From DAIPHL01 sp036771375 (GTDB lineage: Bacteria > Synergistota > Synergistia > Synergistales > Synergistaceae), in assembly GCA_036771375.1 (NCBI GenBank), contig DAIPHL010000046.1:1-14529 (forward strand): 14,529 bases of DNA, written 5' to 3'. A program made the translations under genes and the position numbers. Shown here piece after piece: positions 1-7,215 of this stretch (the stretch's first letter is position 1; every line of letters starts with the position of its first letter). The notes beneath the pieces are model-generated. The model was given only the letters and a program-made list of their open reading frames with translations. It was not told where the DNA came from and made no database searches.

Positions 1-1483
1 GGTCGGCGAAAAAGACCCTGCCCAGCTTTTTCAAGGAGTCGCCAAGGCGGTCGATCGAGGTCGTATCGGTCGATCCGGCATCGTCGTTCTCGGAGAAGAG
101 CGCGTCCAGCGAGGGCATCTCGGCAAGCGACGAACCGGTCTTGGGAAGATCCAGGAAAAACCATCCGACCGCCTTCTCCTCCTTCAAAAATCCGGACAAC
201 TCGCCGTTGCGCTCCACATCGGGCGCGGCAAGAGCGATCACCGTGTTCCGATCGTTGCCCGCCGCGACGAGAGAAAAGGGAAGATCGGTGGTCCCCCCAT
301 GCGTATAGCCCCGTACGGGGCGCGGAGTCGCCCCCATGAAGAACTCCGACCAGAAGACGTCCAACAACTTGTTCCCGTCTTTTCCACGGTCGGGAAGGTT
401 CAGCGTCAATCCCGGCAGCTCGAACCAGAGGACTTGGGTCTTCCCGCCGATGGAGAAGATCACCGGACCTGTCAAAATATTCCGGGCCTCCTTCTCTTTC
501 AGTCCCATCTTGCGCAGACGTTCGCCCAACGGTTTCATAAAGGCCGGCAACGAGGCGAGATTTCTTCCAGGATCAGGCAGGTTCACCCCGAAGGCAAGCA
601 GAAGCGGCTCCGGTATGAAATTCTCCGCGAGCGACCAGTTTTTCTGCTTTATATTTCTCACGAATCCCTTCGTGAAATGTCTTTCCAGACCAAAGACCCG
701 CCAGTCGAACTTTCCGGACAGAGAATCCTCTCGATCGGAGTTCCATGCGAGCTCAAGCGTAACCGGAGCTCCAGACGGCTCTCCTCTCACGAGCTCTCCG
801 AGGGCACCGCCGTCGGAGAGTCTCAAATGCCCGCCCCAGCTCCTCTTCAGAGTCCACCTGGCCTTTATGCCTCCGCCCGCGCCGGAGCGTACCGCTCTCA
901 TCCTGTCGATATCGGAGAGAGAATCCGCCACGAACGCGTATCCACGATAAGGCTCGATGTAGATCGGAGAGGACGTGTTGGCTGCTCCGACACGCAAAAG
1001 GCCGTCCTCCCTGTAAACCTCCGGCGAGACGAAAAGGTCGGACCAGGAGGGTGGCAACGATCCCGAAAGAAGCGCGGAGCGCTCCTTCTGGCTCAAGGAG
1101 AGCGTTCCATACGCGGCAAATCCGTTCTCCCTCTCCGTCACGACGAGAGCGGAACTCCGGGCCGCCTCGAAAAGAGGCAGCAGGATCGCAAGCGGCGATT
1201 CGCCACCTCTCGGAAACAGGATCGAGCTCTCCATGCAAAGCCTCACCGGCCTCAACGGAAACTCTCCCCCCTTGGCGCTCACCATCGCAAACGGGGAGGA
1301 ATCGTCCGGTGGCGGCAGCGTCGAGAGCCGGTCCGAAGAACGCATGAAACGGACGGCCAAGAGAGCGATCAGAATCAAAAGCAACAACGCCGCGCCAATG
1401 GCGGCGAACTTCGAAAAGACTTTTTGCATGACCCTCCCCTCCCGTCTGTTGCGTAAGAACAAAGCGGATATTTCCGGTCTCAT
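1..1483 (-). CDS. Membrane-anchored hypothetical protein, C-terminus beyond the window
   Basis: I do not recognise this protein. The frame is open from 1483 to base 1 (about 494 residues) and the 3' end lies outside the window. From the ATG at 1429 the protein starts MQKVFSKFAAIGAALLLLIL, a short basic stretch then one hydrophobic segment, so it is a signal anchor or signal peptide with the bulk outside the cytoplasm. The remainder is soluble, with repeated hydrophobic beta-like stretches and no catalytic motif I can name. Two starts are possible. ATG 1483 has GGAGGAG five bases upstream and leaves only 13 bases after the stop of the upstream nuclease gene. ATG 1429, 18 codons later in the same frame, follows a purine run (GGGAGGGGAGGG). 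I chose 1483 for the stronger ribosome site. The short gap suggests cotranscription with the beta-CASP nuclease. The shape loosely recalls secreted DUF3352-like proteins, but I cannot assign it. Confidence 0.75.
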   Translation of the reverse strand, partial: MRPEISALFLRNRREGRVMQKVFSKFAAIGAALLLLILIALLAVRFMRSSDRLSTLPPPDDSSPFAMVSAKGGEFPLRPVRLCMESSILFPRGGESPLAILLPLFEAARSSALVVTERENGFAAYGTLSLSQKERSALLSGSLPPSWSDLFVSPEVYREDGLLRVGAANTSSPIYIEPYRGYAFVADSLSDIDRMRAVRSGAGGGIKARWTLKRSWGGHLRLSDGGALGELVRGEPSGAPVTLELAWNSDREDSLSGKFDWRVFGLERHFTKGFVRNIKQKNWSLAENFIPEPLLLAFGVNLPDPGRNLASLPAFMKPLGERLRKMGLKEKEARNILTGPVIFSIGGKTQVLWFELPGLTLNLPDRGKDGNKLLDVFWSEFFMGATPRPVRGYTHGGTTDLPFSLVAAGNDRNTVIALAAPDVERNGELSGFLKEEKAVGWFFLDLPKTGSSLAEMPSLDALFSENDDAGSTDTTSIDRLGDSLKKLGRVFFAD

Positions 1484-1496
1484 TTCGACTCCTCCG

Positions 1497-3095
1497 CTAC
1501 ATCACATTTTTTGCGGTTTTCAGGATGAGACGCGAGGACTCCAAAAGCGGAACGATGGCCGCGTAATCCTCGATGGAGCTCAGTTTCTCGCGCAGAGATT
1601 CCGTCTCCGACGAGATATCCTGCAGCAACGCAAGCGCTTCGTCCCTCGCGAACGACTTCGACGGAGCCCCCCTCGGCAGCTCCACAGCCGAGACGGGATC
1701 CTTGCGCGAGAGGTCGTAGGTCATGCAGGCGGACGGAGCGATGGACCGATACCCGAGATCGGAAAGACCGGAGGCGAGAGCCTGTGAAGATTTCGGTTCC
1801 CCATGCGTTACGAAGAACATCGTGTTCTTTCCAAAATACGAAGCCCACTTGAGAAGGTCGCCCCGGTCCCCATGGGCGGAGAATCCTCCCAGTGTATGCA
1901 GCTTCGCTTTGACTTCGATATCCTCGCCGGCGATGCGGAGACGTTTCTCTCCGTCGATGAGGCGCCGTCCGAGTGTGCCTCTCGCCTGGTATCCGACGAA
2001 AAAGACGTTGCACTTGTCGCTCCAGAGGTTGTGCTTGAGGTGATGGACGATCCGGCCGCCGGAACACATTCCGCTCCCCGCCATCACGATGGCGTGTCTT
2101 TCCTTGTTGATGGCCCTGGATTCCTCGATGCCCGCGGTAAAGACGAGTCCACGCGGAGCGAACGGGCTCTCGCCGGCCCGGGCGAAATCCTGCATCTCCT
2201 GCGAAAAGAGGCCCAGATACTTGTCGTATATCCGGGTCGCCTTCTCCCCCATCGGAGAGTCGAAGTAAATCTTCGGCAGCGCGGGAAAATCCGGGGAACT
2301 TTGAAGCAGGAGCAGCTCGTACAACACGCGTTGTGCCCTGTCCACCACAAAGGTCGGGATCAGGATCTTTCCCCGGTCCGAGATGGCTGTGGCAAGCGCC
2401 TGGCGAAATTCCTCCCGCGTCTCTTCGAGCCCTTTGTGCGCGCGGTCGCCATACGTGGATTCGATGACGACGAAATCCGCTTCTTCGATGATCGTGGGCG
2501 ACTTTTCGATGACGGTCCGTCTGGGGCCGATGTCACCGGAAAAAACGATCTTGATCGGATTGGGCTCTCCCACCCACACCTCGATCATGGCCGCTCCGAC
2601 GATATGGCCGGAATCCCTGAACCTCGCGGAGATACCGGGGGCGACCGACACGAGATCGTCGTAGCCGATGTAGTGGAAAAGCTCGAGGGTATTCTCCACA
2701 TCCCCCTCGTCGTACATCGGCCGGACAGGCGGCAACCCCTGGCGCACGTTCTTCCGGCTCCGCCACTCCGCCTCCTCGGCCATGAGATGCGCCGTATCGC
2801 GCAGCAAAACCTTGGAGAGCTCTATGGTCGGATCCGTCGCCAGAATCTTGCCTTTGAAACCCTGTTTTACCAGCAGTGGCAAGCGACCGCTGTGATCTAT
2901 ATGAGCGTGCGTCAGCAACACCGCATCCAACCCCGACAGATCCACCGCCGCCGGTTCGGCGTTTTTCCTGTCGGAATCGAGGCCCTGATACATTCCACAA
3001 TCCACGAGAACCTTGCTGTCACCGACCTCCAGAAGATACGCCGAACCGGTGACCTCTCCAACCGCCCCCAAAAACGTCAACTTCGCAGACGACAC
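1497..3095 (-). CDS. MBL-fold beta-CASP ribonuclease (YSH1/CPSF-like)
   Basis: This is a predicted cytoplasmic zinc-dependent RNA endo/exonuclease of the metallo-beta-lactamase beta-CASP group, 532 residues. The N-terminus (KLTFLGAVGEVTGS) is the family signature. Zinc motif 2 is HAHIDH at residues 63-68. Further ligands are H164 (SGH), D188 (SGDIG), H408 (FSAHGD) and H431 (THGE). The beta-CASP insertion runs from about 210 to 390 and includes SGMCSGGR near 341-348 and GYQARGTLGRRL near 368-379. Known members are about 430-470 residues; this one carries roughly 80 extra C-terminal residues, acidic and probably helical. The GTG at 3095 is chosen because AAAGGAGG sits eight bases upstream. In-frame ATGs at 3119, 3137 and 3143 lack such a site, and longer extensions run into the kinase gene. 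A near-consensus promoter lies at 3156-3184. The RNA target is unknown. Confidence 0.9.
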   Translation of the reverse strand: MSSAKLTFLGAVGEVTGSAYLLEVGDSKVLVDCGMYQGLDSDRKNAEPAAVDLSGLDAVLLTHAHIDHSGRLPLLVKQGFKGKILATDPTIELSKVLLRDTAHLMAEEAEWRSRKNVRQGLPPVRPMYDEGDVENTLELFHYIGYDDLVSVAPGISARFRDSGHIVGAAMIEVWVGEPNPIKIVFSGDIGPRRTVIEKSPTIIEEADFVVIESTYGDRAHKGLEETREEFRQALATAISDRGKILIPTFVVDRAQRVLYELLLLQSSPDFPALPKIYFDSPMGEKATRIYDKYLGLFSQEMQDFARAGESPFAPRGLVFTAGIEESRAINKERHAIVMAGSGMCSGGRIVHHLKHNLWSDKCNVFFVGYQARGTLGRRLIDGEKRLRIAGEDIEVKAKLHTLGGFSAHGDRGDLLKWASYFGKNTMFFVTHGEPKSSQALASGLSDLGYRSIAPSACMTYDLSRKDPVSAVELPRGAPSKSFARDEALALLQDISSETESLREKLSSIEDYAAIVPLLESSRLILKTAKNVM

Positions 3096-3155
3096 AACGC
3101 GTGCCTCCTTTACGTTCATCCGATCGGGCTTTCTCATCGACATATCGCAAAAACA

Positions 3156-3184
3156 ATTATATACGAGTCTTTCGACCTTGTAAC
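3156..3184 (-). promoter_or_regulatory. Sigma-70-type promoter for the beta-CASP nuclease gene
   Basis: On the minus strand, a -35 box GTTACA (3184-3179; four of six consensus positions) lies 17 bases from a perfect -10 TATAAT (3161-3156). Transcription would start near 3149, giving a leader of about 54 bases to the GTG at 3095. It lies in the 116-base gap after the histidine kinase stop, so the nuclease and downstream membrane-protein gene probably have their own transcript, separate from the two-component genes. Prediction from sequence only. Confidence 0.6.
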
Positions 3185-3211
3185 CTCGTCCGCCACAAGA
3201 AAAAGCGGGCC

Positions 3212-4588
3212 TCACGAAACGGTGGCGGTGATCCTGGTTCCCCCTTCGGGATAGGAAGCAATCTCCAGGTTGCCTCCTACGAGGGCCATTCGCTCCTCCA
3301 TGTTCGAGAGCCCCCTGTGACCTGCGACCCTCAATCCGGTGGTTCCGCTCGCATCCATATCGAAACCGCGTCCATCGTCCTGTACGGTCAACACCAAGCC
3401 TTTGTCCTCGCCGCTCACCTCGACCCAGATGTTCTTTGCCGCTCCGTGCCGAACCGAATTGCTGACGGCTTCCTGGACCACCCGGAAAAAAGCGAGCGTG
3501 ACCGAGTCCGATATGTCGAGCCCCTCCTCGACGTCGAGGAATATCCGGACGTCGTACTGGGCGGATTGGCGTTCGGTGAGCTCCGTCAGGGCCTGTTTCA
3601 AACCGAGCTCGAGCCACGGCGGGTTCAGAAAATCGCAGAGCCCCCGCATCTCTCTGACCGTCGCAAGCGCGATCTTCTCGGCCATCGCCAGTTCCTCCGC
3701 GGTCTCCGCTTGCGTGTTGTTCGGCGATTTCGCCAGGCGTATCCGCTGAATCAGGGCGGTCACGTCCTGTAATGGGCCGTCGTGTATGTCCCTGGATATC
3801 TTGGTCCGCTCAGCCTCCTGGACGCTGACGATATCGTTCATGCAGGTCCTGATCATGGAGACTCTTTTTATGGTGTCCTTTGCGACATCGACCAGGGTAG
3901 AACGCAGCTCGCGTAGCTCGTAGATCGCTCTGGTACGAGACTGAGCCGCTGGAACCTCTTCTCCCCACCGAAGATCGGAGACCTCCGCTTCCAGTTCCCG
4001 CAACGGCCGTATCACTTTCAGCCATAGACGCCAAATGGCGATGGCGCTCCACATACCCACGAAACCGATGAGAAGGGGCCAAAGGTACATCAGCCGGATC
4101 GTGGCTCCCGGCAGATCCTTCCAGGAGATCGCTCCCACGACCAGAAAATGGGCCTGAGGGGAGGGGAAAACACAGACCGTGAAACGCTCCCCATTCACGT
4201 CCAAAAGTTCTTTCGCCATTCCCATGGGAAATTGCGTACCGGAGTATCGGATGAGATCCCTCAACCTGGATGAGCCGTAAAGGAACGAACCGCTGCTATC
4301 GAGTACGACGACGAAGACCGGCAGCCTTCCCAAACCCGCGAAGTTCGCGGAAACCAGACTGCCGTCGTAATCCTCGTAAGACATGACGCCCCCCATAATT
4401 CGAATCTCTCCGCCGCGCTCCATACCGCTCGCCACGCTCTCGGTGAAATTTTCCACGTACGATCTCGCCAGGGTCACCAGATTCTTTTGAGAGTAAATCA
4501 GATCCGTGGCCGCAAGCAGCATGATGCCGATCGGGGGCAGGAAAACGGACAAAGCCAGGTAAAACAGTCGGCTTTTCTGTCGTTTCAA
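3212..4588 (-). CDS. Membrane sensor histidine kinase, NarX/LiaS (HisKA_3) type
   Basis: Inner-membrane sensor kinase of 458 residues that would phosphorylate the response regulator encoded just upstream. Order: transmembrane segment at about 9-28; extracytoplasmic sensor region about 29-165 with no domain I recognise; second transmembrane segment about 167-189; HAMP-like linker about 190-245; HisKA_3 dimerisation/phosphotransfer box ERTKISRDIHDGPLQDV with H269; then a GHKL ATPase with N-box VQEAVSNSVRHG (371-382), G1 DDGRGFD (404-410) and G2 GHRGLSNMEER (423-433). All key residues are present, so the kinase looks active. The start is TTG 4588, supported by AGGAGGAG eight bases upstream. The gap after the regulator stop is 47 bases, with no promoter seen, so the pair is likely one transcript. 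The stimulus cannot be read from the sequence. Confidence 0.92.
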   Translation of the reverse strand: MKRQKSRLFYLALSVFLPPIGIMLLAATDLIYSQKNLVTLARSYVENFTESVASGMERGGEIRIMGGVMSYEDYDGSLVSANFAGLGRLPVFVVVLDSSGSFLYGSSRLRDLIRYSGTQFPMGMAKELLDVNGERFTVCVFPSPQAHFLVVGAISWKDLPGATIRLMYLWPLLIGFVGMWSAIAIWRLWLKVIRPLRELEAEVSDLRWGEEVPAAQSRTRAIYELRELRSTLVDVAKDTIKRVSMIRTCMNDIVSVQEAERTKISRDIHDGPLQDVTALIQRIRLAKSPNNTQAETAEELAMAEKIALATVREMRGLCDFLNPPWLELGLKQALTELTERQSAQYDVRIFLDVEEGLDISDSVTLAFFRVVQEAVSNSVRHGAAKNIWVEVSGEDKGLVLTVQDDGRGFDMDASGTTGLRVAGHRGLSNMEERMALVGGNLEIASYPEGGTRITATVS

Positions 4589-4635
4589 CCGGACGTCTCC
4601 TCCTGTAAAACCTGTCGGGAAGATCCTCCGACCCG

Positions 4636-5274
4636 TCAGTCGAGGAGCTCTTCCAACATGACGACCCCATATTTCAGAGCAAGAAGCATCGATTCGGTCT
4701 TGTTGCGCGCTCCCAGTTTGTCATAGATCGAGGCAAGATGTGTCTGGACCGTCCTCTCGCTGATAAAAAGCTGCGAGGCGATCTCCTTTCCGGAGAGTCC
4801 CTTCGCGGCAAGCAGGAGAACCTCCCGCTCCCTCGCGGAGATCGGTTCCGGGGACATGTTCTCGCCGTCCTCCACCGTGCTTGCGATCTCGCTGTCGAGA
4901 TACAGGCCACCCCTCGCCACGATCCGAATGGCACGGGCGAGCGTGTCCGCGCTCGACGATTTGAGAACATAGCCCCTCGCTCCGGCCCGGAGCGAGGAGA
5001 GGACGTACTGCTGGGCGTCGTAGCTGGTCAACATCAACGATATCACGGGAATCCCTTCGGTCTTGATCTTGCGCGTGATCGAGACCCCGTCCATGCCAGG
5101 CATACGGATATCCAGCAGGGCGACGTTCGGCTGCAGTGCTTTGATTCCTTCCCAGGCGGCTTCGCCGTCCGCGTACTCGCCTATGACGTCGAAATCGGGC
5201 TCCTTCGCCAGATAAGCCATCAACCCCGCCCGGGTGAGCGGGTGATCGTCCGCAAGTATCAATTTTATCGACAT
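4636..5274 (-). CDS. Two-component response regulator, NarL/FixJ (LuxR-HTH) family
   Basis: DNA-binding transcription factor of 212 residues, the normal size for the family. The receiver domain (3-118) has the acidic pair D9-D10, phosphoacceptor D55 (ALLDIRMPG), T83 and K105, the full set needed for phosphorylation. A LuxR-type HTH follows (about 145-205), with the typical REREVLLLAAKGLSGKEIA segment and recognition helix region SERTVQTHLASIYDKLG. The ATG at 5274 has a strong site (GGAGGAG) seven bases upstream. The kinase gene follows 47 bases downstream. The 102-base gap upstream of the start contains a small inverted repeat (GTACG at 5351-5355 and CGTAC at 5364-5368) that could be an operator, but no convincing promoter. 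Targets are unknown; self-regulation or control of the adjacent nuclease gene are possibilities only. Confidence 0.95.
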   Translation of the reverse strand: MSIKLILADDHPLTRAGLMAYLAKEPDFDVIGEYADGEAAWEGIKALQPNVALLDIRMPGMDGVSITRKIKTEGIPVISLMLTSYDAQQYVLSSLRAGARGYVLKSSSADTLARAIRIVARGGLYLDSEIASTVEDGENMSPEPISAREREVLLLAAKGLSGKEIASQLFISERTVQTHLASIYDKLGARNKTESMLLALKYGVVMLEELLD

Positions 5275-5376
5275 GGGTACTCCTCCTCCGCGACCATTGT
5301 CCTTCGTGATCGTATAATCATGCCCGCTTCGCGCCCTCGCTACATCGGCAGTACGACGTAATCCGTACCGGGATGA

Positions 5377-5949
5377 TCAGGACTCCCCGAGGCCGATCTC
5401 CCGCTCCACCGGGCGCAACGCTTCGATCGTGAACTCGATCAGCCGTTCCAGCGGCTCGCCCATCAGAGCAGCGCCCCTTTCGATGACACCGCGGTCGACG
5501 CCCCGCGCGAACGATTTATCCTTCCATTTTTTCTTCACGGATTTGACCTCGAGATTCTGAAGGGACTTCCCCGGCCGCACCAGGGCGACCGCCGTGACAA
5601 AGCCGGTGAGCTCGTCGATCGTGTACAGGGTTTTCTCAAGACGCGTCCGGGGTTCGACTCCGCAGACGTCCCAGCCGTGCGCCAGGACGGCCCTGACAAA
5701 CGCCTCGTCGTATCCCCTCTCCCTCAGCCAGTCGCCCCCCACGACGGGATGCCCGCCCTCGGCCGACCGGGTCGTCTCCCAATCGATGTCGTGAAGCAAC
5801 CCGACCTGGCCCCAGAGCTCCTCGTCCTCGCCATAATGCCCGGCAAAGTACCTCATCGCGGCTTCCACGGCAAGCGCATGCTTCAGGTACATATCCTCTC
5901 TGTTGTGCTCCTTGAAAAAAGCCATCGACTCTTCACGTGTAAAATTCAA
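5377..5949 (-). CDS. HD-domain phosphohydrolase-like protein
   Basis: Predicted soluble metal-dependent hydrolase of the HD superfamily, 190 residues, resembling the uncharacterised COG2316-type proteins. Metal-site residues fit the HD pattern: H24 (LKHALAVE), H53-D54 (LLHDIDWE), a middle histidine H67 or H91 (HPVVGG, HGWD), and D112 (TIDELTGF). A basic stretch at about 136-146 (VKSVKKKWKDK) is typical of this group. The substrate is not known; nucleotides or other phosphate esters are the usual HD substrates. The start is TTG 5949 with GGAGG nine bases upstream; no other start fits as well. It begins 30 bases after the dCMP deaminase stop, so the two are very probably cotranscribed, which loosely supports a nucleotide-related role. 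No membrane segments. Confidence 0.88.
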   Translation of the reverse strand: MNFTREESMAFFKEHNREDMYLKHALAVEAAMRYFAGHYGEDEELWGQVGLLHDIDWETTRSAEGGHPVVGGDWLRERGYDEAFVRAVLAHGWDVCGVEPRTRLEKTLYTIDELTGFVTAVALVRPGKSLQNLEVKSVKKKWKDKSFARGVDRGVIERGAALMGEPLERLIEFTIEALRPVEREIGLGES

Positions 5950-5979
5950 TGTCTTCGACCTCCACGCTCGTTTATTCTT

Positions 5980-6498
5980 CTATCCTTCCCGTTTATCGAA
6001 ACCGTCCAGGCAGCTTGCGAGAACTCTTCTCACCGCCTCTTCCGATTCGAACGTCTCCGACAGCAAGCCGGCCTCATCCCGCAGGATGCGGGACAGTTCA
6101 TCGGGATACGGATATAGGTAGACCGCCCGGACACATCCCGAATTGATAAGCAGCTTGCTGCAAATGGAACAGAGTTCATGGGTGGTGTATATCGTCCCGC
6201 CGTGGACCTTTGTGCCGGAGGCCGCCGCCTGTGCGATCGCATTCATCTCGGCGTGGGAACCTCTGCAGATCTCGTGGCGGGAGCCCGAGGGAACGTTCAG
6301 CTGCTGTCGCAGACAACCGATATCGACACAATGACGCGTCCTGGACGGAGACCCATTGTAGCCGGTCGCCAGGATTCGGTTGTCCAGCACGAGAACCGCT
6401 CCGATCCGTCGCCGTATACAGGTGCTGCGGGTGGAGGCCACGATCGCCATGGCAAGAAAATACGCGTCCCACTCCGGCCTGCTCTTCGTCTCCTTCAT
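5980..6498 (-). CDS. dCMP deaminase (ComEB-like)
   Basis: Zinc enzyme of 172 residues predicted to deaminate dCMP to dUMP, the precursor of dTMP. The catalytic zinc motif is H82-A-E84 plus C110-x-x-C113 (HELCSICSK). The usual PCxxC is LCxxC here, but both cysteines are kept and E84 is the proton shuttle. The insertion with C57, C62, H75 and C78 (GCLRQQLNVPSG, RHEICRG) is the second-zinc region typical of the dCMP deaminase group and separates it from tRNA or cytosine deaminases. The ATG at 6498 follows GAAGGTGG by seven bases. A start at 6558 would overlap the upstream gene and add an unrelated N-terminus, so it is not used. ComEB homologues are often encoded away from competence genes; none are visible here. 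Confidence 0.93.
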   Translation of the reverse strand: MKETKSRPEWDAYFLAMAIVASTRSTCIRRRIGAVLVLDNRILATGYNGSPSRTRHCVDIGCLRQQLNVPSGSRHEICRGSHAEMNAIAQAAASGTKVHGGTIYTTHELCSICSKLLINSGCVRAVYLYPYPDELSRILRDEAGLLSETFESEEAVRRVLASCLDGFDKREG

Positions 6499-6551
6499 AA
6501 AACAACCACCTTCCCACCGATCGACCGAAGGAGTTCGAGGCGTTTCGACGA

Positions 6552-7181
6552 TCAGCAAAAGTCCCCTTTCAGGCAGCCGAGCGACAACTCCGACGCGAGG
6601 CCGTCAAAGGATCCGGTCTCCTCGAACTCGAGCAGAAGCCGGGCGATCTGGAGTTGCGTCACATCATCCGTCTCGTACGGGATGGAAAACCTTCTGTACC
6701 CGAACTTCTCGGCAAAATACGGCACGTTGCCCCCTTCTCGAACATCCTCCCCGGAGAGCAGTCTGTCCAGAGAGGACAAAAACACGTCGGAGTCGAAAAA
6801 AGGATTCTCGCTCGCCACCACCAACACCTTGCATTCATCCACCAGAATCGAATCCTTCCAGATGCCGCAGGCGGCGACCCCCGCGCCAAGGTCGTCGTCC
6901 TCGTTCGCCAAGGAGAACAAAACACCCTCCATGCGCACGGAGTAGGAAAAAACCATGGCGAAACCGACGCTCATGCCCGCCGCGGTACACGGGTGAATCA
7001 GATTTTCCGGGACGAGGGTACCTGCCGGAGAACCACCAGGGGTCTGCATATACAAGAATTCGCTCTCCACCCGCAGCGCCAGAGCGGCGATCCTGCCCAG
7101 CGCCTCGCTGAAGAGCGAGTTTGTCGTAATCGGTTTGAAATCACATCTGTACGGAACCCACGTCTCTATATCGAACTCCAT
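6552..7181 (-). CDS. Hypothetical protein, unrecognised
   Basis: A 209-residue protein I do not recognise. It starts MEFDIETWVPYRCDFKP, has a glycine-rich middle (IHPCTAAGMSVGF near 63-73), an acidic stretch near 92-99, and hydrophobic strand-like segments such as KVLVVASENPFF (118-129), which gives an alpha/beta look. Five cysteines are scattered (13, 65, 105, 117, 203) plus one at the very end (209), with no CxxC. No signal peptide or membrane segment is apparent, so it is probably cytoplasmic. The start ATG 7181 has a weak site (GGAAG, six bases) inside a perfect hairpin. Earlier frame extension would read into cheV. It starts 34 bases after the cheV stop and ends 53 bases before the dCMP deaminase start, so it is likely cotranscribed with both. 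A chemotaxis link is inference from position only. Confidence 0.8.
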   Translation of the reverse strand: MEFDIETWVPYRCDFKPITTNSLFSEALGRIAALALRVESEFLYMQTPGGSPAGTLVPENLIHPCTAAGMSVGFAMVFSYSVRMEGVLFSLANEDDDLGAGVAACGIWKDSILVDECKVLVVASENPFFDSDVFLSSLDRLLSGEDVREGGNVPYFAEKFGYRRFSIPYETDDVTQLQIARLLLEFEETGSFDGLASELSLGCLKGDFC

Positions 7182-7200
7182 ATTGCACTTCCAATATGGA
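7177..7200 (-). promoter_or_regulatory. Perfect hairpin covering the ribosome site and start codon of the 7181 gene
   Basis: Nine-base perfect inverted repeat, arms TCCATATTG (7200-7192 on the minus strand) and CAATATGGA (7185-7177), with the six-base loop GAAGTG. In the mRNA the weak ribosome site GGAAG straddles the 5' arm and loop, and the ATG at 7181-7179 is in the 3' arm. Folding would hide the start, so translation could depend on unfolding, on ribosomes arriving from cheV, or on temperature or a bound factor. It could instead be a dimeric protein operator. No T-run follows, so it is not a classic terminator. Confidence 0.5.
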
Positions 7201-7215
7201 AGACGTGCGGTACCG

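Noticed and set aside
299..1456. Plus-strand open frame of 385 codons
   Set aside because: Antisense to the membrane-anchored protein, which has two ribosome sites, a hydrophobic anchor and a frame open to the window edge; the plus product is highly basic and repetitive in Arg.
1803..3254. Plus-strand open frame of 483 codons
   Set aside because: Antisense to the beta-CASP nuclease, whose motifs are unmistakable; no ribosome site or family resemblance.
3096..3617. N-terminal extension of the nuclease up to 3617
   Set aside because: It would overlap the histidine kinase gene, and the added sequence is the wrong-frame reading of the kinase. The GTG at 3095 has a proper ribosome site and the family N-terminus.
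5275..5376. Promoter for the response regulator in the 102-base gap
   Set aside because: The only AT-rich stretch gives TATAAT on the plus strand, facing away from the regulator; the minus-strand reading has no acceptable -35 and -10 pair.
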